Source: Candidatus Neoanaerotignum tabaqchaliae (lineage in GTDB: Bacteria; Bacillota; Clostridia; Lachnospirales; Anaerotignaceae). From it: a stretch of DNA of 12,593 bases. The stretch spans positions 1-12,593 of the forward strand of contig CAJFUS010000147.1 in assembly GCA_904420235.1 (NCBI GenBank), read 5' to 3'. Position numbers and translations under genes: made by a program. Position 1 is the first letter of the stretch; each line of letters starts with the position of its first letter. Under the pieces are notes generated by a model. That model worked only from the letters and a program-made list of their open reading frames with translations. It was not told where the DNA came from and did not search any database. Below, in pieces: positions 7,266-12,593 of this stretch.

Positions 7266-8495
7266 ATGAGTGACAGAACAATACTTCACTGCGACTGCAA
7301 CGGATTTTACGCCTCCGTTGAGTGTTTGTTTAATCCGGAGCTTAAAAATGTGCCAATGGCCGTTGGCGGCGATGAGGACAGTAGGCATGGCATTATTTTG
7401 GCTAAAAATGAGATAGCCAAAAAATATAATATAAAAACGGCCGAAACAATATGGCAGGCCAAGCGAAAATGTCCAAACCTTGTGATTGTGCGCCCTCACA
7501 GAGGCGAATATGTTAAATACTCCAAAATAGTAAACAGTATTTATCAGGAATATACCGACCTTGTGGAGCCCTTCGGCATAGATGAAAGCTGGCTTGACGT
7601 AACAGCCAGCAGGGAACTTTTCGGCGACGGAAAAACCATAGCCGATACCTTAAGAGAGCGAATTAAAAAAGAAACTGGCCTTACAATATCGGCTGGGGTT
7701 TCTTTTAATAAGGTTTTCGCCAAAATAGGAAGCGATTACAAAAAGCCCGACGCCACAACGGTTATAAGTAGAGAAAACTATAAACAAATTGTGTGGCCTC
7801 TTCCCATATCGGCACTGCTTTTTGTAGGCCACAGCACAGAGGACTCTTTAAAACACATGGGCATTTTTACAATAGGCGATTTGGCTGCCTATAACGAAAG
7901 CGTTTTGGAAAAAAGACTTGGCAAGGCCGGAATTATGCTGGCCAAGTATGCCAAGGGAAACGACAATGAGCCGGTGGCCTCCGTTTATGAGGAAAAAGAG
8001 GCTAAGTCCATAGGCAACAGCGTTACATTCAGCAGAAATCTTATGTCTATGGACGATATAAAAACAGGTACGGCGGCCATAGCCGATATGGTGGCCGTAA
8101 GGCTTAGAAAACACCACGTTAAATGCCGCACAGTTCAGATACTTATTAAAGACGCCGATTTAAAAAGTATTTCGCGGCAAAAGGCGCTTACGCTTCCAAC
8201 AAATTTAGCCAAGGAACTTTATGACGAGGCACTTAGTCTTATTTTAAAAAATTGGACTGTGGGCCGGCCCATAAGAATGCTGTCTATACAGACCAGTTCG
8301 TTTATAAATGAAAGAGATGACTTTCAGCAGCTTAATTTGTTTAAAGACGATACGGAAAAACGAAAAAAGCAGGAAAGAGCCGAGGCGGCTCTTGACAAAA
8401 TAAGAAGCAGATTTGGAAAAGACGCCGTTTCTACGGCAAACATTATTAATAACGATATAGGTGTTGGAGATGAGAAATGGCGCAGGGATAAATAG
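7266..8495 (+). CDS. dinB: Y-family DNA polymerase (DinB/Pol IV-like)
   Basis: A 409-residue Y-family translesion polymerase, which copies past damaged bases at low fidelity. The palm starts with HCDCNGFYASVE (8-19). D10 is the first metal ligand, and Y15, five residues later, sits at the steric-gate position that excludes ribonucleotides. D106 and E107 in IDESWLD are the other catalytic acids. A helix-hairpin-helix-like stretch follows at about 180-205, then the thumb and little-finger domains. QQLNLF (354-359) matches the beta-clamp binding peptide, which brings the enzyme to the replication fork. Length is slightly above typical Pol IV. The ribosome binding site is weak (GAGATGA, 7255-7261). 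It begins 43 nt after the CheB-CheR gene with no terminator between, so read-through is likely. I saw no LexA (Cheo-box) site upstream. Assignment to the Y family is secure; the choice of dinB over another Y-family subgroup is less so. Confidence 0.93.
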   Translation: MSDRTILHCDCNGFYASVECLFNPELKNVPMAVGGDEDSRHGIILAKNEIAKKYNIKTAETIWQAKRKCPNLVIVRPHRGEYVKYSKIVNSIYQEYTDLVEPFGIDESWLDVTASRELFGDGKTIADTLRERIKKETGLTISAGVSFNKVFAKIGSDYKKPDATTVISRENYKQIVWPLPISALLFVGHSTEDSLKHMGIFTIGDLAAYNESVLEKRLGKAGIMLAKYAKGNDNEPVASVYEEKEAKSIGNSVTFSRNLMSMDDIKTGTAAIADMVAVRLRKHHVKCRTVQILIKDADLKSISRQKALTLPTNLAKELYDEALSLILKNWTVGRPIRMLSIQTSSFINERDDFQQLNLFKDDTEKRKKQERAEAALDKIRSRFGKDAVSTANIINNDIGVGDEKWRRDK

Positions 8496-8608
8496 GGCTG
8501 ATAAATCGGCTGTTTCAATTTTTGAATTGTGGGCCGCTGATTTTTTAAGCCCTGCCATGCGGCCTGTTATGGAAATGGACGTGGCTGAAGCGCCGATATT
8601 ATTTAAAC

Positions 8609-8637
8609 AAAAACGGTTCTTTAGGGCCGTTTTTATT
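8609..8637 (+). terminator. Intrinsic terminator after the polymerase gene
   Basis: AAAAACGG (8609-8616) pairs with CCGTTTTT (8627-8634). The stem can extend inward by two G-U pairs and a C-G pair to a TTTA loop. The right arm runs into TTTTTATTTTG. It lies 114 nt past the polymerase stop and closes the likely 556-8495 transcription unit. Confidence 0.8.
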
Positions 8638-8645
8638 TTGTTCGC

Positions 8646-8674
8646 TTGCGCGCCGGCTTATGGCGCTGTATTAT
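8646..8674 (+). promoter_or_regulatory. Possible promoter of the helicase gene
   Basis: TTGCGC (8646-8651) and TATTAT (8669-8674) are separated by 17 bp, directly after the terminator and about 37 bp before the helicase start. Each hexamer departs from consensus by one or two bases. The overlapping TATAAA slightly downstream is an alternative -10. The position supports it more than the sequence does. Confidence 0.4.
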
Positions 8675-8710
8675 AAAACTTATAAAACAAAAGCTGAAAG
8701 GAAAATTCCT

Positions 8711-10864
8711 ATGGAAAACATACATGGTTTAAACAATGCCCAGCTTGAGGCCGTTACTTCAACAGAGGGCTTTATAAGGGTTATAGCCGGAGCGGGTTCG
8801 GGAAAAACCCGCGCCCTTTCCGAAAGATTCGCTTATCTTGTAAACGACATAGGTATTTTGCCGGGAAACATACTTTGCGTAACCTTTACAAATAAATCGG
8901 CTAACGAAATGCGCCAAAGAATACATAATTTAACAGGCGACAATGACACAGGGTATATAAATACTTTTCACGGCTTCTGCGTTTCGGTGCTTCAAGAGGA
9001 CAGCCATGTTGTTCAGTATCCCAAAAGTTTTCTTGTGCTGGATAATTCCGACATTGACTCTATGCTTAAAATTATTTATGAGGAGCGGGGCCTTACGCTG
9101 CGGGATATGACATTTTCCGACGCCCGCGACATGATTGAGATAAAAAAGCTTTTTAAGGAGCCGGAATATTACATAGACATGATTAATATGTCTTTGGAGA
9201 GCATTGAGGAAAAATATAAAAAAGCCTCGTCGGCAGGGGATATTATATTTTACGGCTATTTGTATCAGGAAAAGAAGTGTTTCGGCCTTGATTATAACGA
9301 CCTTATTAAATTTACCCTTTATATATTTGAAAAGGACGCAGATGTAAGGCTTAAATGGCAAAAACGCCTTGAGTATATAATGATTGACGAGTTTCAGGAC
9401 ATAGACGGACTTCAATATAAATTGATGAGCGTTCTCTGCGGCTATCATAAAAATTTGTTTATTGTGGGCGACCCAGACCAGACGATTTATACTTGGCGCG
9501 GGGCCAATGTAAAATATCTTATGGATTTTGACAAAAATTTTTCCGATGTTAAAACAATTATGATGATGGAGAACTACCGGTCAACGCCGCAGATTTTAAA
9601 CGCCGCCAACGCCCTTATAAGCAAAAATAAAAACAGAATTAAAAAAGACCTGATACCAGCCCTTGAAAACGGCGTGACGGTTAAATGCTGCCACGAGGAG
9701 AATTCCGAGAAAGAGGCCCTTTGGATAGCCGGAGAGATACAAAAGCTAAAATCAATGGGCGTAAAGCATAAAGACATATCGGTGCTTTACAGGGCTCACT
9801 ATGTGACCCGCTCCATAGAGGAGGCTCTTCTTAAGGAAAAAATACCCTATGTTATATACAGCGGCGTTCAGTTTTTCGGCCGAAAAGAAATTAAAGACGC
9901 TTTGTCATATTTAAGAATGATTGTCTATAAGGACGATTTGTCTTTTATGAGAACTGCTAACTGCCCTAAAAGAAACATAGGCGACAGGCGTATGGCATTT
10001 TTAAAGGATTACGCCAACGAAAACCATTGCTCCCTTTATGAAGCCTTAGTGAAAAACCGCAAAAACGATATTTTTAGGGGAACAGATGCCGAAAGCTATA
10101 TATCACTTATTGAGTTTTTTGCCGGTGAGTATCAGGGCAGGGCCGTTTCAGAGGTTTTGTCGCATATACTTAACGAAAGCGGGTATGAGGCCATGCTCCG
10201 CACAGAGGGCAGTCAGGAAAGGCTTGACAATTTGGCGGAGCTTAAGCAGTCGGTTTATGAGTATGAGGTTTCATGCGGGGAGGAGAGCTCTGTTGAGCAC
10301 TACCTTTCCCACGCGGCTCTTTTCAGCAATATGGACGCCGAAACAGGAGCGGATAAGGTTAAGCTTATGACAGTTCACGCCGCCAAGGGCCTTGAGTTTG
10401 ACTATGTGTTTTTATGCGCCATGAACGAGGGAGTTTTCCCTTCAAGAAAAATAAAAACAATTCAGGCCATGGAGGAGGAAAGGCGTCTTGCCTTTGTGGC
10501 CGTTACAAGAGCAAAAAGGGGGCTTTATCTGTCGGAGGCGGAAGGACGCAATTTTGACGGCTCTCCACGGTATCCTTCAAGATTTATTTTGGACATAGGC
10601 GAGAAGTTTTTGGAATATGTTAAAAAGCCAAGGGAAGGACTTATAGCCGGAACAGAGAGTAATATAGCATGGGGAAACAGGTTCCTTTCCGATGAAAGCG
10701 AGGAAATTGAGTTCTCAAAGGGCGACAGAATAAAGCATGGTGTGTTTGGAACAGGCACAATAGTCGACATTGATAAAACAAAGGGAGCTTATATAATTCA
10801 GTTTGACGGATTGGACACGCCAAGAAGCTTGTCGGTTAGGGTAAGGCTTAAAAAGGACCAATGA
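8711..10864 (+). CDS. pcrA: UvrD/PcrA-type ATP-dependent DNA helicase
   Basis: A superfamily 1A 3'-5' DNA helicase of 717 residues, close to the usual PcrA length. Motifs in order are: Q motif LNNAQ (7-11), Walker A GAGSGKT (27-33, K32), motif Ia FTNKSANEM, Walker B DEFQD (226-230), motif III VGDPDQTIYTWRGA (252-265), motif IV ENYRST, motif V TVHAAKGLEF (554-563) and motif VI with R600. The C-terminal segment after about residue 672 (KGDRIKHGVFGTGTI) is the Tudor-like tail that in PcrA binds RNA polymerase. PcrA clears recombinase filaments and serves repair and conflict resolution. I chose ATG 8711, which has AAAGGA (8697-8702) 8 nt upstream; an in-frame ATG at 8660 overlaps the likely promoter and has no ribosome site. 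A second UvrD-like paralogue in the genome cannot be excluded, so the gene symbol is probable rather than certain. Confidence 0.93.
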   Translation: MENIHGLNNAQLEAVTSTEGFIRVIAGAGSGKTRALSERFAYLVNDIGILPGNILCVTFTNKSANEMRQRIHNLTGDNDTGYINTFHGFCVSVLQEDSHVVQYPKSFLVLDNSDIDSMLKIIYEERGLTLRDMTFSDARDMIEIKKLFKEPEYYIDMINMSLESIEEKYKKASSAGDIIFYGYLYQEKKCFGLDYNDLIKFTLYIFEKDADVRLKWQKRLEYIMIDEFQDIDGLQYKLMSVLCGYHKNLFIVGDPDQTIYTWRGANVKYLMDFDKNFSDVKTIMMMENYRSTPQILNAANALISKNKNRIKKDLIPALENGVTVKCCHEENSEKEALWIAGEIQKLKSMGVKHKDISVLYRAHYVTRSIEEALLKEKIPYVIYSGVQFFGRKEIKDALSYLRMIVYKDDLSFMRTANCPKRNIGDRRMAFLKDYANENHCSLYEALVKNRKNDIFRGTDAESYISLIEFFAGEYQGRAVSEVLSHILNESGYEAMLRTEGSQERLDNLAELKQSVYEYEVSCGEESSVEHYLSHAALFSNMDAETGADKVKLMTVHAAKGLEFDYVFLCAMNEGVFPSRKIKTIQAMEEERRLAFVAVTRAKRGLYLSEAEGRNFDGSPRYPSRFILDIGEKFLEYVKKPREGLIAGTESNIAWGNRFLSDESEEIEFSKGDRIKHGVFGTGTIVDIDKTKGAYIIQFDGLDTPRSLSVRVRLKKDQ

Positions 10865-10998
10865 AAAAAGTAAAAAGTTTAAAATTTGGTTGTGAGAAGG
10901 CCCTTAGCTTTAATGCCTCGCCGATTAACCCAATGGCAAAAATTTTTAGCGCTTCAAAAATTAAAGCTTTGGCGACAACCCGTTTTTCGGAATTTTAA
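10861..10998 (+). CDS. Possible small ORF (45 aa) coupled to helicase gene
   Basis: The ATG at 10861 overlaps the helicase TGA in an ATGA arrangement typical of translational coupling. It opens a 45-codon frame ending in TAA at 10996-10998. The protein would be basic (starts MKKVKSLKFGCEKAL, ends TTRFSEF), with no membrane segment or recognised domain. AAGGA (10853-10857) is only 3 nt from the ATG, closer than usual. Codon choice (GCC, CTT, AGC, TCG) resembles the neighbours. It overlaps the interrupted minus-strand frame, and both cannot easily be real. No terminator separates it from the helicase. Confidence 0.25.
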   Translation: MKKVKSLKFGCEKALSFNASPINPMAKIFSASKIKALATTRFSEF

Positions 10999-11003
10999 AA
11001 TTC
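10990..11003. repeat. 14-bp perfect palindrome in helicase-reductase gap
   Basis: GAATTTTAAAATTC is fully self-complementary and lies at the end of the small ORF. A looser dyad, GCTCT / AGAGC (11040-11062), follows. Neither has the GC-rich core plus T-run expected of a terminator. No clear helicase terminator was found in this gap. The rest of 11004-11220 is AT-rich and shows nothing on the + strand. Confidence 0.4.
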
Positions 11004-11221
11004 GATGTTTTGAATTTTTGAAATATACCGGCGTTTTAAGCTCTCATTTAAAATTTTAGAGCGGCTGTTCAGTTCTTTGTAAATTTTCGCTGATTTTATC
11101 GTGTTTAAAATCCAGAAATTGACTTTATCAAAAGAGATTTTGGAAAAAACGGTTGGAATTGCAAAAAGTTTTTTGATTTTAAAGTTTTTATTTTTTATGT
11201 AAAGAATTATATGTTTGCCTA

Positions 11222-11252
11222 TTGACTTGGAGTTAACTCAAAATGATATAAT
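11222..11252 (+). promoter_or_regulatory. MerR-family-type promoter of the reductase gene
   Basis: The -35 TTGACT (11222-11227) and -10 TATAAT (11247-11252) are separated by 19 bp, two more than optimal, and the spacer holds the palindrome GAGTTAACTC (11230-11239) with flanking matches (TTgGAGTTAACTCaAA). The -10 also has the extended TG (11244-11245). An overlong spacer with a dyad between the hexamers is the hallmark of promoters activated by MerR-family regulators, which twist the DNA to realign the hexamers. No merR-like gene is in the window, so the regulator would be elsewhere. Transcription would start near 11259. Confidence 0.72.
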
Positions 11253-11296
11253 TTCTCAGCGTTGGAAAAATAAAAACAGTCAGGGGGAATTATATT

Positions 11297-12391
11297 ATGG
11301 AATATAGAAAACTGCCTAAAGGCGGCGAGGAAATAAGCGTTATAGGCATTGGAAGCAGTTCTATCGGTTTGGCCGGAGAGAAAGAAGCTGCGGAGACATT
11401 TTCGGCGGCCATAGAAAACGGCATTAACTATTTTGACATGGCCTCGGCAGACGCTGAGCCTTTTTCGGCCTATGGAAAAGCTATAAAGGGATACAGAGAT
11501 AAGGTGTATTTTCAAATTCATTTTGGGGCCGTTTACGAAGGCGGAAAATACGGCTGGTCTCTTGATATTGAAAAAATAAAGCGCTCCGTGGATTGGCAGC
11601 TTAGAAATCTTGGCACAGACTATATTGATTTTGGATTTATACACTGCATTGATGAGGAGGCTGACTTAAAAAAGGCCGTTTCAAAGGGAATTTTAGACTA
11701 TATAAAAGACCTTAAAAAACAGGGAGTTGTGCGCCATATAGGTTTGTCGTCCCATTCTCCGGCCATAGCCCAAAGGGTTATTGACATGAACATAATTGAT
11801 ATGCTTATGTTCAGCATAAATCCGGCCTATGATTACAGCCGCGGGGATTACGCCATAGGTGAGGCCGGTGAGCGCATGGAGCTTTACCGCAGATGTGAGG
11901 CCGAGAAAATCGGTATATCCGTTATGAAGGCTTTTGCCGGAGGCCAGCTTCTTAACGATAAAACATCGCCTTTTAAAAAGGCTCTTACAGAGTATCAATG
12001 TATACAGTACGCCCTTGACAAGCCTGGAGTTTTAACGGTTCTTCCGGGAATAAGAGATAGAAACGACTTAAACCGTTTAATGGGATACTTTAATGCCTCC
12101 AATGAGGAGAGGGATTATTCTGTTATAGGAACATTTGCCCCAAGCAATGCAAAAGGAGTGTGCGTATACTGCAATCACTGTCAGCCGTGTCCGGCCGGCT
12201 TAGACGTTGGTCTTATAAATAAATATTACGATTTGGCCCTTGCGGGAGATGAGCTGGCCAAAAACCATTACGCAAATCTTACCAAGAAGGCGTCGGATTG
12301 TGTTGAGTGCGGCCACTGCGAATCAAGATGTCCTTTCCGTGTGGAGCAAATAAGCCGAATGAGGGAAATTAAGGAATACTTTGGTGTGTAA
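11297..12391 (+). CDS. Aldo/keto reductase with C-terminal [4Fe-4S] motifs
   Basis: A 364-residue aldo/keto reductase barrel (about 1-280) followed by a ferredoxin-like tail. Family members reduce carbonyls with NAD(P)H; the substrate here is unknown. Of the usual Asp-Tyr-Lys-His tetrad, D47 (NYFDMAS), Y59 (SAYGK) and H116 (FIHCID) are visible, but the Lys position falls on H75 (FQIHFG). The tail holds C289, C292, C295 and C298 followed by Pro (CxxCxxCxxCP, one residue shorter than standard before the last Cys) and a standard CxxCxxCxxxCP set at C335, C338, C341 and C345, enough for two [4Fe-4S] clusters. This suggests electron transfer by a cytosolic enzyme in an anaerobe. The start has AGGGGGA (11282-11288) 8 nt before the ATG. 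It is alone between a MerR-type promoter and a strong terminator, so it is probably monocistronic and inducible. Confidence 0.92.
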   Translation: MEYRKLPKGGEEISVIGIGSSSIGLAGEKEAAETFSAAIENGINYFDMASADAEPFSAYGKAIKGYRDKVYFQIHFGAVYEGGKYGWSLDIEKIKRSVDWQLRNLGTDYIDFGFIHCIDEEADLKKAVSKGILDYIKDLKKQGVVRHIGLSSHSPAIAQRVIDMNIIDMLMFSINPAYDYSRGDYAIGEAGERMELYRRCEAEKIGISVMKAFAGGQLLNDKTSPFKKALTEYQCIQYALDKPGVLTVLPGIRDRNDLNRLMGYFNASNEERDYSVIGTFAPSNAKGVCVYCNHCQPCPAGLDVGLINKYYDLALAGDELAKNHYANLTKKASDCVECGHCESRCPFRVEQISRMREIKEYFGV

Positions 12392-12440
12392 CGGCAAAGT
12401 TAAATATGATATGGAATGAATGAAATTTAAAATATAAACG

Positions 12441-12454
12441 CGGCTTTTAAGCCG
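12441..12454. repeat. Small dyad CGGCTTTTAAGCCG
   Basis: A perfect 14-bp palindrome between the reductase stop and the strong terminator. It could fold as a 5-bp stem with a TTTA loop, but is followed by AAACTT rather than a T-run. It may add to termination or RNA stability. Function not shown. Confidence 0.4.
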
Positions 12455-12466
12455 AAACTTGATTTT

Positions 12467-12497
12467 ACAGGCAAAATTTTATGTTTTGCCTGTTTTT
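12467..12497 (+). terminator. Strong intrinsic terminator after the reductase gene
   Basis: ACAGGCAAAA (12467-12476) pairs perfectly with TTTTGCCTGT (12484-12493) around a 7-base loop, and the right arm runs into TTTTTG. The reverse strand lacks a comparable T-run, so it acts on + strand transcripts. Confidence 0.88.
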
Positions 12498-12593
12498 GTA
12501 CGAAGAAAACTACGCTGCTATTGAAGGTGTCAATATAAGGTAGACAGGTAAAACCACCGGCATCTTAAAGGCCCAATTCAGTTTTATACTGAA
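12498..12593. other. Unidentified sequence at the right edge
   Basis: No complete gene. A minus-strand frame is open from the window edge to a TAG about 27 codons in (reading FSIKLNWAFKMPVVLPVYL and on), which could be the C terminus of a gene converging from the right. A + strand frame (YEENYAAIEGVNIR, then stop) crosses the same bases. The last 17 bases are a dyad, TTCAGT / ACTGAA (12577-12593). I recognise none of these, and the window ends too soon to choose. Confidence 0.3.

Larger units (their letters stand above)
10851..11237 (-). pseudogene. Interrupted minus-strand reading frame, possible gene remnant
   Basis: Read on the minus strand, one frame stays open from 11237 to 10998, meets a single TAA at 10995-10997, then stays open in the same frame to 10851, where TAA (10848-10850) ends it 14 nt inside the helicase gene. 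That is about 128 codons with one stop in very AT-rich DNA. The first part is lysine/isoleucine-rich and ends in an amphipathic-looking stretch (KSAKIYKELNSRSKILNESL). The second is hydrophobic (AKALIFEALKIFAIGLIGEA). No ATG, GTG or TTG codon occurs in the frame, so no start exists inside it. I do not recognise a family. It could be a decayed gene, a remnant of a longer one, or chance. Confidence 0.25.

Noticed and set aside
8532..8564. GGCCGC / GCGGCC inverted repeat as a terminator
   Set aside because: The stem is only 6 bp with a 21-base loop and no T-run follows; the real terminator lies 45 bp downstream.
8461..8676. A 71-codon + strand ORF after the polymerase gene
   Set aside because: It starts inside the polymerase gene at a GTG without good ribosome-site spacing and reads through the strong terminator at 8609-8634 into the helicase promoter. 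The part before the terminator looks mildly coding-like, so a remnant is possible, but I cannot support a gene.
8660..8710. Upstream ATG (8660) as the start of the helicase
   Set aside because: The extra 17 residues are not typical of PcrA, overlap the likely -10 region and lack a ribosome site; ATG 8711 has AAAGGA at ideal spacing.

Overview
The window looks like chromosomal DNA of an anaerobic, low-GC Gram-positive bacterium, most likely a member of the Clostridia. Several features point this way: strong purine-rich ribosome binding sites (AGGAGG, AGGGGGA) before most genes, AT-rich gaps with U-tailed terminators, a PcrA-type helicase with the C-terminal Tudor-like tail, and an iron-sulfur aldo/keto reductase of the sort common in anaerobic Firmicutes. 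A finer placement (for example Lachnospirales) is a guess. All five confident genes lie on the + strand. No tRNA, rRNA, CRISPR array, recognisable transposase gene or phage gene was seen.

Layout. Bases 1-555 hold no convincing gene. They contain a 50-bp direct repeat, a string of small hairpins including a good intrinsic terminator (108-143), AT-rich palindromes, and an extended -10 promoter near 383-411 that would give the next gene a leader of roughly 140 nt. Bases 556-7222 are a two-gene signalling unit. The first gene is a 1364-residue cytosolic cyclic-di-GMP enzyme with an intact GGDEF domain at its N terminus, an intact EAL domain at its C terminus, and PAS, GAF and two decayed GGDEF domains between. 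The second starts 13 nt later and encodes a CheB-CheR-PAS fusion with no kinase. Only 43 nt further on is a Y-family DNA polymerase (7266-8495) with a beta-clamp peptide. No terminator is visible between these three genes, so they may share a transcript. The first clear terminator is at 8609-8634.

A UvrD/PcrA-type helicase (8711-10864) follows, with its own likely promoter. The gap at 10865-11296 holds an ATGA-coupled 45-codon ORF on the + strand. It also holds a minus-strand reading frame of about 130 codons with one internal stop and no Met codon, which may be a decayed gene. The gap ends in a well-formed MerR-family-type promoter: a 19-bp spacer carrying a palindrome, plus an extended -10. 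This promoter drives an aldo/keto reductase with two C-terminal [4Fe-4S] motifs (11297-12391), which ends at a strong terminator (12467-12497). The last 100 bases are unidentified.

How the genes may work together (inference). The first two genes look like a sensory module in which a CheB/CheR-like protein and a c-di-GMP synthase/hydrolase respond to a shared signal. The polymerase and helicase are DNA-maintenance genes that sit next to it. The reductase is a separately regulated redox or stress gene. I see no defence system, biosynthetic cluster or clearly new machine. The most unusual items are the pairing of the c-di-GMP enzyme with an orphan CheB-CheR-PAS protein, the double decayed GGDEF architecture, and the interrupted minus-strand frame.
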